From Arthrobotrys musiformis (taxonomy: Eukaryota; Ascomycota; Orbiliomycetes; Orbiliales; Orbiliaceae): a stretch of DNA of 64,000 nt. Position numbers and translations under genes: made by a program. Below are positions 47,200 through 59,500 of this stretch, in pieces. Each line of letters starts with the position of its first letter. Position 1 is the first letter of the stretch. The notes under the pieces are model-generated. The model made no database searches and was not told where the DNA came from. It saw only the letters and a program-made list of their open reading frames with translations. The stretch spans positions 4,898,001 to 4,962,000 of the forward strand of contig JAVHJL010000001.1 of the NCBI GenBank assembly GCA_036971715.1, in the 5' to 3' direction.

Positions 47200-48829
47200 A
47201 TGGCCACCCTCGCCACTGTGAATACCCCACCCCCGACTCCCCAGCGGCGGCAGCAGGTGGCCCCGGCCACTAGCCCTGGAAAGCAGCCGGATTTGGTAAG
47301 TTGATACCATCTTTCCCCTCGATATTCTTTGGCTATCAACGTGTCTGGATATTAATACATCTCCTTTGGCTGCGAACTAGCTTCAAAAATTGGCTGTTGC
47401 CCGCCTTAAACACACGGTATCGGAACTGGAAGATCAGGTAGAATTTGACCGGCGCAATAATCCGATTCCTCCTCCGAAGCCAACAACTCTTCATCTCGTT
47501 CCGGATTCTTCTGCTCTAACGACCTCTATCACCGATATCAAGGCGTATGTCGCAGAGGAATCCGCAAAAGTCACAGTCCCACTCTGTGTGCTTGATGCCC
47601 TAGATGCCCTGAAACGAGGCAGCGAAAATGAGAATGTCAATGCCCGGGAAACCGTCCGCTGGTTCGATCGTACTATCGGCAAGGGAGCCGCCGACAAAGG
47701 AGTAAAGGTTCAGGCGCCAACAGAAATCTACGGGAAGTGGGAGGAGTGTCTCGAATGGTACAGCCCATTGACGACTGCTGCTAGTGGTGGGGATGAGTTT
47801 TCGTCCGCCTCGCCGCTTGCGATAACTGAATCACAAATGCTCGCACAGGCAGACGAGGGGTTAAATGGCCTCTCTATTTCGCCATCCCCGCCAGGAAGCC
47901 CTACTATTGGCGCGTCTACCACTCCGTCCATGCCACCTCGTATCCTAAAGTCTGCGAATACCTTTCACACCGGGCCCGGCATTTCTAAACACCACTTATC
48001 CCTTCCGCGCTCTACTACCCTCCCACTCCAGGACCCGCCTAGTCCAACGTCTTCCCTTCATGCTCCAGACGTACCGAAGAAAATTCAGCCAATTATCAAT
48101 TGCGCCCTTGAAATCCTCCACTCTGAAAAGACCGAGTTTTCAAAGAAATCCGAAGGCGTTTTCTTCCTGGTCACCAACAACCCAGAAACCTCTCACTGGG
48201 CCAAGTCTTTTGGTATCCCGTCCCTTAACACGAAGGAACTTGCTGGGAAAATTGCCGAGGAGAAGCGTTTGTACAAGGCTAAGAAGCGCGATTGGGATCA
48301 CATGCATTCTCCTAAGGCGAGCCAGCCGGTTCTCGACGCCAACGACTTCAGAAACAGAGACTTGCGCAAGAGTCCAAAAACCACATTCTCGCAACCTTAC
48401 CAACAGGGTGGACGCGGTGGAGCTACCAGTGGTCGCCAGAATGCTTTACAGAACGGGGCACCTAATGACAATCAGCAACCACGACGACGAAACCGTAATA
48501 ATCAGAATGCTCGGGGCGGGGCGGGCAACGGTGGTGGCGGTGGCGGTGGGAGTGGCAATTCTGGCCGAGGCGGCCGCGGAGGGCACCACGGCGGTTTTGG
48601 GAGAAGCTCCACTGCCCCTACTCTGCAAGAAAAACAAACAAATGGGAATGTTTACAGCACCTCCCCTACCCAACATCACAACCACACCGGGCACCTAGGC
48701 TCCCATCGTGCCCCACAGCAGATTCTCGGAAGGGGCCAATCTACCGTGGATGAAGAGCCCGAATATGTTCTCGGGAGGGGGGCTAATAGAGGCGTCGCCA
48801 GGGGTAAAGGGAAACTCTGGGTCCCTTGA
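47200..48829 (+). CDS. PIN-like domain protein with RGG-rich tail
   Basis: Exons 47200-47295 and 47381-48829 (85-nt intron, GTAAGT...CTAG) join in phase to give 514 residues. The N-terminus is Pro-rich. A PIN-like fold is suggested by LVPDSSALTTSI with the acidic Asp early, VPLCVLDALDALKRG, ARETVRWFD and, after a Ser/Pro-rich insertion (about residues 165-245), VFFLVTNNPETSHWAKSFGI and PSLNTKELAGKI. The tail is rich in Gly and Arg (SGRGGRGGHHGGFGR and several GRG motifs), typical of RNA-binding regions. Fungal Nmd4-like proteins of mRNA decay have this type of PIN domain; that assignment is tentative. The antisense and frame-shifted frames across it are shadows. Confidence 0.8.
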
Positions 48830-50286
48830 TCCTATCTTAACTTCACTTCACAGGTTTTACACCAACTCAAGCAACAAAAAACATAAAGGTGCCCATTGCC
48901 AATGGTCTTTGGAGCCTCGATGGCGTACGAGAGTCTAGGATCGATTCTATGGTAAAATCCCATTACACTTCCCTTTCCTTTGGTCTGATAGATAGATGGG
49001 ACGACCACCATGTGCGATAATAGTTGGAGGATCTCAAGGTACTCGGATTTGGCGAAAATTCCCCTAACGACTTTTAGACGCCTCCCAAGCAACAACCGTT
49101 GATGACGTGGACGTGGATTAAGCTCTCGGTCAAATTCTTATAGACTACTCATTGCAACAGACACACATAAGTCCCTCGAAGAGACAGAATACTGTTTCGG
49201 CTTCCTTTTCTTACTCGGTGGAGGAAGGATGGTTTCTTTACTATTGTCGGCAATATTGATATTGCAAGGGGGGGATAGGGGGAATGTTGGCCCTAGACTA
49301 CGGGTGGGGGACGAAACGTACCTTCGCGAAGGGGTTGAGGCCGTTACGGCCATACCTCTAAATTTGATGGGCCATAAAGCTCAAGAAAAGCGCCGGTTCG
49401 ACAAAAAGAAAAAAGAAAAAAAAGAAGAGAAAAGAAGAAAAATAACCACGAAAACCTCTACTTTTAGTTACTCCCACGAGCTTTGTTTTAACTTTGGATA
49501 GATCGATATCAGCAGATTGCTTCCTTACTTCCCTGCCCTGCATTGTTTCCCTTGCACGCTGCCGCCTCTGAATTCTGTTTCATGGTAGAACAATCCAAAT
49601 TCAATATTTCCAACTGCAAAGAACGTGTGAAAGAACTATGTCACAACCGTCTCGATTAATAAATTGTTATATCTCGCGTACGAGGCAAATATTACAAGTG
49701 CCTCTTCCAACACCACATTTTGATAGGTCCAATACAGTCGGCGTTAGGCTCGGTTGTAACCGGACTTAACGTAGTTTCGGCAGCCGAACAGCCAACCGGA
49801 CACACAGACAACAAACGAACATACAACCTTCCTCCACAAACACGAACCTCAATCTGCCTAAGCTGGAGTCCTGTGGCGGCTAAACTGAAATTTTGAAGCT
49901 GCGATTGCCCTGCACCTTGAGCCACCGCCATCCACCACGACGAGGCCTCGACCATCAGAAACACCAAGGTGAGTGTCGCCGGCCCTTCGCCCGTCCAATT
50001 GACCGTTTTCCATATGCCGAGAGGCCGGGGCTAATGGTAATCTGGGCGAGCCCTGCTGGTAGACTAGTCTAATCTTAAGTCAAGTTTACTGCACAGACAA
50101 CTAAACCCCTTGGCCCTTGAAGGAGAGGGTCCAGCTACACCTTCTTCCCCTTACACACACATCGACACGCCAGATCACCGAATACATCTTCTTCGACATC
50201 GGAGGTTGTCTTACCCTATCCATAGACTCGTCTGCTAGCCTGCAGTTGAAAGTCCGTCTTGACAGTTCCAGACATTTCCGTCCACA
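48830..50286. other. intergenic, leader of the squalene synthase gene
   Basis: About 1.5 kb without a supported gene. An A-rich GA tract lies at 49400-49443. A possible 5' UTR intron of the squalene synthase gene runs from GTGAGT near 49970 to CACAG near 50097. Confidence 0.5.
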
Positions 50287-52041
50287 ATGCCGAAGTTTGC
50301 GACAATATGGCACTACACAACTCACCCGTACCAGCTGCGGGCGATGCTTCATTGGAAGTATCTGAGAGACCCACTTCATTTCAGAGTATGATTCCTTATC
50401 CATTTTATTTCGGTATTGGAGATTGCGTAGCTGAGGTCTAACCGTCGTTCGACTTGGGTACAGAATCCGGATAAAGAATCCGCGGAGTTGAAACGATGTT
50501 ACGAATTCTTGGAGATGACCAGTCGGAGCTTTGCTGCTGTTATCTTGGAGCTACAGCCAGAGATGAGAGTACCAGTCGCTCTGTTTTATCTCGTTTTGCG
50601 TAAGGCGCCAGCCCCTTGGGTTCAAGCGATTTCTCGGGCATTTTCTAATCGGCTTAATGTTTGCAGGCGGTTTGGACACGATCGAAGACGACATGACTCT
50701 TAATAACGATGTTAAAATCCCTCTTCTCCAAAACTTCTATCAAATTCTCGATCAGCCTGGTTGGACATTCGACGGGAACGCTCCCACTGAGAAAGATCGA
50801 CAGCTCCTTGTCGAGTTCGACGTTGTTATAACGGAATTCGGCAAATTGAAGGATGTCTACAAAGACGTCATCCGCGACATTGCTAAGCAGATGGGCGAGG
50901 GTATGGCTGAAACCTGTAGGGGGCCGGCCAAAAACCTGGATGGGCTTCCATTAATTAAAGACTACGACCGATACTGTTTCTATGTCGCCGGTCTCGTTGG
51001 TGAAGGCCTGACGCGCTTGTTCGTCCCCGCCGGTGTCGCCAACCCGGGATTATTAACGCGCCCCCGTCTGTACATCTCCATGGGCCTATTCCTCCAGAAA
51101 GTCAACATCATCCGCGATTTCCGCGAGGATCTTGAAGATAGCCGGAGCTTCTACCCCAAGGAAATATGGGGTAAGTACGTCGACAAGTACACTGATCTAG
51201 GGCTCCCCGAAAACGAGGAGAAGGCCTTAGCATGCCAGTCAGATATGGTTCTAAACGCCCTTGACCATGCCGACGACTGCTTGTACTACCTTGCAGGCTT
51301 AAGAGATCAGTCTGTATACAACTTTTGCGCCATCCCCCAAGTCATGGCTATCGCTACTCTAGCGCTTCTTTTCCGGAATCCTGAGATGTACAAACGTAAT
51401 ATCAAGATTCCAAAGGGCGAGGCATGCGAATTGATGATGGATATTGGGAATCTGAGGACAACCTGTGATACTTTCAAGAAGTATATCAAGGTCATCAGGG
51501 CAAAGAACACGCCAAAGGACCCGAACTTTTTGGAGGTTTCCGTAAAATGCGCCAAGGTATGGACTCTGAGCTATACCCTTTAAGGAAGGTAACAAGGCCA
51601 CAGTACTAATTTGAAAATTTTGCGAGGGTATAATAGATTGAACAATTTATCGAAGGCATCTACCCTACCATAACCAAGAAACAAAAGGAGGAGAAGCGCG
51701 AGAAAGAATTGAAGACTGGAAAGACGGTGTACATTGGGGACTCTATTCTCCCCAAGAATACCGCCACAATTCTCTTCCTGATCACATTCTTTAGCTTTAT
51801 GTTTGTCAACTTTATCGTAAGTAGTTTTCTATACGCCTTTTTTCAGCTGTCTATTTCTAACAACTTTAATCGAGTGTAGTTCCTCGCAGCTTTCGTCATC
51901 GGCGCCGAATTTGACTTCTCCGCAGAAGCTTGGGAAACATGGACATTCTTCAAGATGAAGAATGAGACTGATATCCTACAGGATGTCACGGAATCGGTAG
52001 TTGAGGCGGTGACCAAAACTCTTACCCACCAGGAGTTGTAA
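50287..52041 (+). CDS. ERG9: squalene synthase (farnesyl-diphosphate farnesyltransferase)
   Basis: It condenses two farnesyl diphosphates to squalene with NADPH, the first committed step of ergosterol synthesis, at the ER membrane. Exons 50287-50385, 50464-50599, 50667-51556, 51637-51816 and 51880-52041 are phase-consistent and give 488 residues, the normal length. Family landmarks are present: HPYQLRAMLHWKYLRDPLHF, FYLVLRGLDTIEDDMTL (first Asp-rich motif, spanning an exon junction), DRYCFYVAGLVGEGLT, and QKVNIIRDFREDLED (second Asp-rich motif). A C-terminal hydrophobic segment (ATILFLITFFSFMFVNFI continuing into FLAAFVIG) is the ER anchor, split by the last intron. All catalytic motifs look intact. 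Confidence 0.97.
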
Positions 52042-52850
52042 TACTCGCTTTTCCTTTGGCCATGGACCACGACGACAAAAAGACGACCGGCAACGTTGCC
52101 TCCACTAAATACGACTGACTACATATGATCAAGCAGGATTGACGATTATAATCACCGGATAGATAGGATTTCAAACTAGAACGCTAAGGCGGCAGCATTA
52201 ATGTGGACCACAAGCCCAATCGACAATCACCTCACCCTCCAAAAGCAACAGCTTTGTTTTTTCAGCGAAAATAATATTACACGAACGCAACGGCTCTATT
52301 TCTTTGTTTCTTACCTCTAGTACTTAATAATCACGGTGTAGTACTTAATAACGATGGTGCACATGTGCACCCTACTATTCTTCTCCCCTTCCCGCCCCTT
52401 CCCACTTTCCTCCTCATCTCGTAACCCAAGAACCAAACACAAACTATAAACACATTCTAGCTCGGATGTCAAATTACAACCTCTTCTATTATTCATTATC
52501 TCTTTTGAATAATATTTTTCCCAGTGGAAATGGTTGTGCCGAAGATGAGCTTATATCAATGGAATGAATTCTGCTGGTTTTCGTAATCGGCGGTTTTTGT
52601 CTGCCGCCCGCGGGTGAGAGTTTATGGAGACTTTATACCTGGTATACATCTGTATGTCAGAAGGATGAATACGTCTTTTTTTAGTGGCGTGGAGTTGTGG
52701 AGGTCTTCTATGGGCGGCTACATATATTTATATTAGATCTTTAGAGGATAGTTTAGATGGCGAAAGGTTTTGAAGCTGAATGTATTCGGGTATGCCGTTA
52801 AGTTTTTTTTTTAAAAAAAAAAAATAAGATCCTCCTATATTTAAACTACG
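52042..52850. other. intergenic between convergent genes
   Basis: 3' regions of ERG9 (plus) and the permease (minus). A T run directly followed by an A run at 52804-52825 could act as a bidirectional terminator-like element. No gene is seen. Confidence 0.45.
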
Positions 52851-55331
52851 CTAGCAAAGAAACAAGTGAAAGAGTCCGTAGGGTATATTTAAATAAACAA
52901 GCGCTGAAAATCCAGTAGTATATGTCGCAGTCCTACAAGATGTATTCGAAATCGAGGCTAAATAGGGTGTTAGCCTTGCGTATACGTTTAGTAAATCTGG
53001 GGGTATCGAGATGAAATACCTTTTATCTCCTTTATCTTCCTCTTCAGCAACTCTATTAGGATCTGTTTGATTCTGCTGGATACCCTGTTGCAGCTGACGT
53101 TGTTTCTCTCTATTCTGATTGCTGAGGTACCATCTCGTAAGGACTATGGCGGCGAAGTGGAGGCAAGACATCCCGAGGAAGTAGGCACTCCTGATGAACA
53201 AAGCCACAAGTTAGAAATAAATTCCATCGCAAGGTAAATTCAAGGACCGATAAGAACTCACCCAATCATCTTATAGTTGCCCACCTTCTTGGGCATGGTA
53301 ACCGTAGCCGGGATCGTGAACCCTCCGATCAAATTGCCCGTGCCGACATTAACACCGATCATGATGGCACGTTTGAACAGTCCCTCCACATTGTTCGCCA
53401 TCCAAACCCATGATATCGCACCACCGGCCCATGTCCCTATCGAACCCAGGAATCCGGCAACATATTGCAGCGTTACGCTTTCGGACGCTACGAAGATTAT
53501 GAATGCGGTGATGGAGAACCAGGAGGTCACCATTATGTAGTATCCTCGCTGGTTAGTTTTGTCGGAGAGGATTCCGATGTAGATTGTAGTTATTACGGCG
53601 AGGAAGGCGCTGTAGTTTATAGGAGTTAAGTTAGCATTTATTTTGGTTATATGGGGTGGGTGGTTATGCATACGGTGGAACGTAGAGGAGGGTCTTTGTT
53701 GTATCGCTGGGCTCTTTGAATAGTTTTCGGGCTAGGTCTGATGCATTTTCTCTTTGTCTCTGGGTCAGACCGTCGCGGGCAATGACTGTGCTCCTATGAT
53801 ATCAATATAGATGTTAGAACATACAGTAGCCCACCATATGCAATAGTATTATAATAAAAGTGGGGGGATATCGGGATAGGAGTCGGAGAGACGTCAGATA
53901 CGCACATTCTAACGAGTATAAACAATAGAGTCTTCATATCCGTAAACACCTGTTTCCAAGCATGCGGCCTATAATGCTCGCTGATGTTTCTGGTACTGTC
54001 AGTCGCGACATACCACCGCTTGAACATCGCATGATCCGCCTCCGATCTCAAGATTTTATCGTCTTCGTCTGGGAAGTCGGGGATGAAGAAGAATACTATT
54101 ATGGCGGAGACGAAAGTAACCAGACCCCAGATTATCTAATTTTCTTATGTATAAGCGCCACATACGGAGCAGGAAATCGTGTGAGGTTTGATAGAGATGG
54201 GAGACTTACGCAAACCCAATCGCTACCTGCTCTACCACCAGCATCGATTTTGACGAGTGCGGAATTTAGAAGATTTGCAAGTGAGGATCCCATTGCACCG
54301 CCGGCGTAAAATATTGCGACGGGGCGCCCGAGCTTTCGTCGTGGGTACCAGCACGTTATATAGTACTAAATCGACCGATTGGTATTAGATACTGTGAGGT
54401 TATTCCCTTGGTGGGCCCTGCCACCGCAAAATATCAAATGCCACTCACCATGCACCCAGGAAACAAAGCCTTGTATAACCCGAGAAGTTAGTCGGTCTAT
54501 GTCAAAGTGACCCAATGAAAGCTAGAAGGTTGCATACCCCTAAAGGAAGCCCAACAAGACTGTTGAAAGATATTAATGAGCAAAGCCCTAGTCTCCAAAC
54601 TAGCATCCAAAGTCTACAGAATATAAACTTACAACCGTATCGCCGCCAAGCCTTGCCAATTCTTTGCGACAGCACAGAAGACCGACAAGAACCCAGATAA
54701 TAGAAGAGCCGGGGCTAACCAGACCTTCGGGCCAAGTCGACGGAGTAGAACATTCCATACGGGTTCCGGAAGGCTGAAAACCAAAGCATGTTAATATATT
54801 TCCTTCCCATTATATATTTGGCTAGTGCTGGGACTGGATGGCGCATACGCATATGTGATTGTGAAAAGGAACTGGACGATGGCATATTTATTGCTATCGA
54901 GAGGGTAACGTTGGTCGCTGGAATCTAAGGTTTTATTATCCGTGAGCTTTCGTCATTGTGGGTGAGATAATATGTCAATGTTGTATTTGGGAGCCTACAT
55001 ATGAGCTGGACATTCATGCGGTTTGTGAATAGCAAAAAGTAACAAATCGTCAACTTGGCAAGAAGGGTTAGCTAACAAATTCGGCCAAGGGAACAATCAA
55101 AATAGTTGTGGGGGTATATACCGGAGGCAGTATCATCCAATCGATTCGAGTTTGTAGCCGTTTTTGCTTGTCCGTTTCAGTAATGCTGGCATTTTCGCTC
55201 GAATCTTCAACTGGAGGTTGAAGGCCAGGGGTCCCCAGAGGTATAGGTATCGAAGCCTCAGATTGGACCTTGAAACTTCTAGGCGTCCCCGTTTGGAGAC
55301 GGGATATCTCATGGTGAGGGTTCATAGCCAT
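52851..55331 (-). CDS. MFS permease, Dal5/Tna1 (anion:cation symporter) type
   Basis: A plasma-membrane importer of small organic anions or vitamins, spread over about eight or nine short exons. I resolve the first (55331-55122, N-terminal soluble part ending RIDWMILPP) and the next start (55071, LTLLAKLTICYFLLFTNRMN). Later exons contain NKYAIVQFLFTITYA, RRLGPKVWLAPALLLSG, NWQGLAAIRLVLGVFEAALFPG, a loop with WKQVFTDMKTLLFIL, then IYIGILSDKTNQRGYYIMVT, WAGGAISWVWMANNVEGLFK, NVGTGNLIGG and SAYFLGMSCLHFAAIVL. These are the landmarks of the Dal5 group. In TM1 the usual FLDRxNIGNA is FTNRMNVQLI, so the acidic residue and glycine are lost. Internal exon limits and the C-terminal end are uncertain. 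Substrate is unknown. Confidence 0.8.
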
Positions 55332-56512
55332 TGTGAGAGTTATGCTGCGAAGCTGGCCGACGGGGGGACTTCAATTGATGAATCGCGCGCGATATCAACA
55401 GGTTAGAATTTCGCAATGACAGTCTTCTCCAATGCTTCCCCGCTGGAAAGGGAAGCTCGTGAAAAAGCGGCATGTGCTGACATTTTATTTATTTCTTCGT
55501 CGTGACGGGTTAGGTGTCCGCACTTGCAGGACATTTAGTCAAGCCCGCTATCAATCACCATGGCCATGTGCGTACATCTGTGCGTGTGCTCTAACATACT
55601 ACAAAAACAAAGTTCCAAGCCACCGAGCCTGGCCCTAGTCCGTTTCCCAAAGTTCGATTCGTTTCACGCAGGTTCGCCTCGATCAACGTCTCTTTTTTTC
55701 TGCATGGCTGCGGTGCGGGAATGATAAGGGTTCCCCAATATCGCGAAATCGAGGCTCCGCACTTTCGACATTGTTGTGTTTTGTGCTGGGCATTACCTAA
55801 GAAGGACCGCATGACCACCAACCAGCGGCGGGATCAGAACTGCCAAACCGAAAAGGGTGCATCGGCGTCAAGCAAATGCGTTCAGCCGTGCTATATTGGC
55901 GTCTTGGTGCTATACACTGCATGAAGCAAGGTTTCGCCTTGCTAGACGGCGACCCGCTGCAGTTCTGTGGCGGCCAAAGGAATTTGGAATTGGGCCGCAA
56001 TCCGACATCTGTCGAATTAACCCCCAAAGTATATTAATATTGAAGTAAATTAATATATGCTGTGGAATATCGACCTCCAAGCCGTCTGTGCATGCGATAT
56101 CTTGGCCAATGATGCACGGCTTCATGAACGAGGCTCGTAGAATTTGGACGGCCAGTCGGTACCAACATGTCAATATGCAACACCGGACATTCGATACAGG
56201 AAAATCCTCGCATTGATGTCATTAAAAAAGAGTCACATACCCCCGCATTTCACAGTTTTATTTGCCTGGTTTTCTGACGCTGCATTCCTCCGTTCGATCA
56301 TCAAAATCGAGCGCGAATTCGAGAGTTCCGTCAGATATCGATATATTTATTTATACACGAAGGATCCTAGGATCCCGATCGAAGCTCGAGCTCGCGTGCT
56401 CTGGACCAGGTTTCATGTAGCACAACGCCTAATAACTCAAGGTATAAACCAACCGGGATTTACCGCACAGGCTGTATAGCCACACTGCATAGCCAAAACG
56501 GGCGCTATCAAA
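55332..56512. other. intergenic between divergent genes
   Basis: Promoters of the minus-strand permease and the plus-strand 14-exon gene. Short frames on both strands (60-111 codons) have no family resemblance. Confidence 0.5.
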
Positions 56513-59500
56513 ATGGAGACAATTCCAGAACTCTTCTCACCGTCCAATTACCAACCGGAGGCTGCAATTCAGCATTTGAGCCTCGGAAACCTCGTACTGA
56601 AAGCATACGCGAAGTTCTATCTGATACCCAGTTCAACCGGCACCAAAGAAATCGATGAACTGACATCAGAGTTGATGAACGGCCAGTGTTTATTCAATTA
56701 TATTGAAAACACCTGGCCTAAATATGCAAACTATGAGGAAGATAGTGAAGTAGAGTGGGAAATTGCAACTTTGTTGCAGCAGGTGGAATGGGTATTGACT
56801 GAATTGGACGGGATGGATATATCCGATCCGCTCACGGATGCACAAAGGACTTTGATATCAGAGTATCGAGCCCGGCTTTGTGTTTATATCCATATGGCTT
56901 GTTTGCAAATCGTGATCAATGCTTTTCAAAAGTGAGGGCTCTTTCCTTAAACTGTCTCCTAAGAAGTTAGAACGAGAGCTAATGTTATAAATTTTACATT
57001 TCAACAGTGAGAACATCGGCGCAGTTACTCGGGTTGAGAAATTGCTTTGTGCGTTTATCGATCGCTTTCATATACCTGTTTCTCCAAAGGACAACCAGCT
57101 GGTCGAATGGCTAAATAGCGGCGTGTCACAACCTGTTGCACCTGAATCGTCTGGCGCGGGGCCTTCGACTGGTGCATCGAAGGCTTCTGAACCAAATAAG
57201 AGGCCCCCCAGACATAGGGTACCAGTGGGCGTCCGAAAGTTCGAAAACGCCGCACCAGCACCAGAGCAAACATCAAATGGTACCTCCCAAACCAATTCGA
57301 ACGACGAGATAGTCTTGAAAATCATCAGGGTTCAGGGCGCCGCAAGAGAAGAAGAAGAGTACCGCTTTCCTCTGCGTAATGTTCAGCCTAACGATAGGGC
57401 TATTTTATCTAAACCTATGATTCTCGAGCTTGCAGACACAGAAGAGCATATGGACGCCCGTGAAGCGCTACGGAGTATAGTCAGCAGTGTTTTGCAGTGG
57501 TTGGCTATATTCCCTGGACCTGGTGGATCGATGCCCCGGAAATTCTATTCGTTTCCGTTCCAAGGTATTCCTCGCGAGTTACAAGATGTAGGAAGGGAAA
57601 TGATGAAGATAAATCTGTTTTTCCACCCCGGTGGCAGCACTAGACCGAATTATGGTATCATAAACTCACATTACTTAGGATGGACTGTACGGGAATGGAT
57701 GAGACTGGCGAGATGGTGGCTCTCAAGGGTAAGTTAAATATCCGCACCCCACATTCACTGCGTCATGGCCTAAGGTTAACAGTGCAAATCTTTTATCTGC
57801 AGGGTGTTTTGGAAAGAATGCTCAATTCAAAGATGAAACAAAGACCACCACGGAAGCGGCTTGCTTCAGACCAAACGCTAGACCAATGGCTCAGCGAACA
57901 TCCACGCGGCTCAACTAAGCATTTACCCCTGATCAAGGCTATTTTCATATTCTGTGGGTTGGTTGGCGGTAGCGGTATATGGCACCTCTTGGATGTCAAC
58001 CTCTGTACTGAAATGGAAAAACTTGATAAAGTACTTGAGAACTATCAGTCCATTATACATTATTCCGATTAATGCTCCTAGGCTAACTTTCGGCTGTACT
58101 TAGGATATACGAGTTGCATGTTCACAAAATGACGTCGATATTGTCACCTTCCTACAAGACATAAATAGGAAACTTGCGAAAGGGAAACTAGCAATGAGAG
58201 TTGCGGGTTCTAGCAACGGCCCTCATTCCGAAGCAACCGACCTAGAAGCACTAATTCTTACCGATAAGGTCCACCGCCATGAAGAGATCGATGGCTTTGG
58301 CGCAGATAATGTGGTGGCCCAGTTCCAAACGTTTGTGTCCCTGGTTTCAAGTCCGGTCATGGCAATTAGGTTAACGTCTTGCGATTTTGTTACAGATTGG
58401 TAGCGGTCGAATTCAATACCCGTCCTAGCGGTCCAATATCAAATCACGACATCACAGTATATGCCTTGCTCGAGGTCGGGTATGCGGACAGGAAAAGGAA
58501 CGTGCCCCAATTGAGACTACAAAATTCCCAAGGGGATATCATAAAATCGGCACCGCTGTCAGATTGGATGAAAATCGAAACGGATCAGGTTGGCAGTAAG
58601 CGAAAACCCATCTCCTCATCCATTGCGCCTAGGCTTTGAGCTTTAGCTCGCGAGGGGTATGGCTTGCTAATTCTGGCCTTGGACTTCCAAAAGATCCTTA
58701 TGATGTAGAAGTATGGTCGATTAAAGTCCGGGAAATGTTCGTCAGTTTTGCTATATGTGTCGAGCAAGGTAAGTGCATCCCTCCTTTCTTCCTTCCTTTC
58801 TTCTTTTTTTTTTTTTTTTTAGAGAAAACCAAACCTATATATTCCGCATTATAATAATGAGATCCGTATACAAGTTTAAATACTAATATATGCTTATAGA
58901 TCGAGCAAACTTCAGCGGCACATGCGACAAAGTAAAATCCGGTGCATTCCTAAAAAAGGAGAAGTCAAAATCGTGGTCTATCGAAAGTGCAACTTATAGA
59001 ACTTCTTTCCGGGTACAGCCTTTAACATGCAGGGCCGGCGAGCTAACAATAAAGGAACAATTACTCTCCGGTGCAGAGGGGAGTAGTCGTAAAAGGTCTA
59101 TCTTAATAGAGCCTCGATACCGTGGTCAAATCGGCTTCACCAGTAGGTCAAATCTATACCTCCTACGATCCATGATCTTTTCAAAATCAATCTGATAGAT
59201 AGCTGTATATAGTCGATCATATACCCCTTCATAAAATAGAAGTCCGCGACGCCGCCCCACGAAACACCTCAAACGGTGCCGCAATCGAAATCTCCTGGCG
59301 GGAGCGTGCTGTGCCCCAGGACGAATACATGTTCTCCCCCTTCAACCAACACCGATACCCCAAAATACACCACTATCACCTTGACGGTCAAAATCGGTTG
59401 CACTACGGCATGAGGCATACGCATCAGCCACGCCAAGCAGGGGCGAGAAGACCCCCGGAGCGAACTTTGACACAAATCCCTGCGGAGCATACTCAATCTC

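Noticed and set aside
48060..48698. 212-codon frame on the plus strand
   Set aside because: Frame-shifted shadow of the PIN/RGG gene; Ser/Thr-rich from the same DNA.
58370..58395. 26-nt GT-AG interval as an intron in the 14-exon gene
   Set aside because: Too short to splice; the GTTTGT donor at 58331 gives a 65-nt intron in the same phase.
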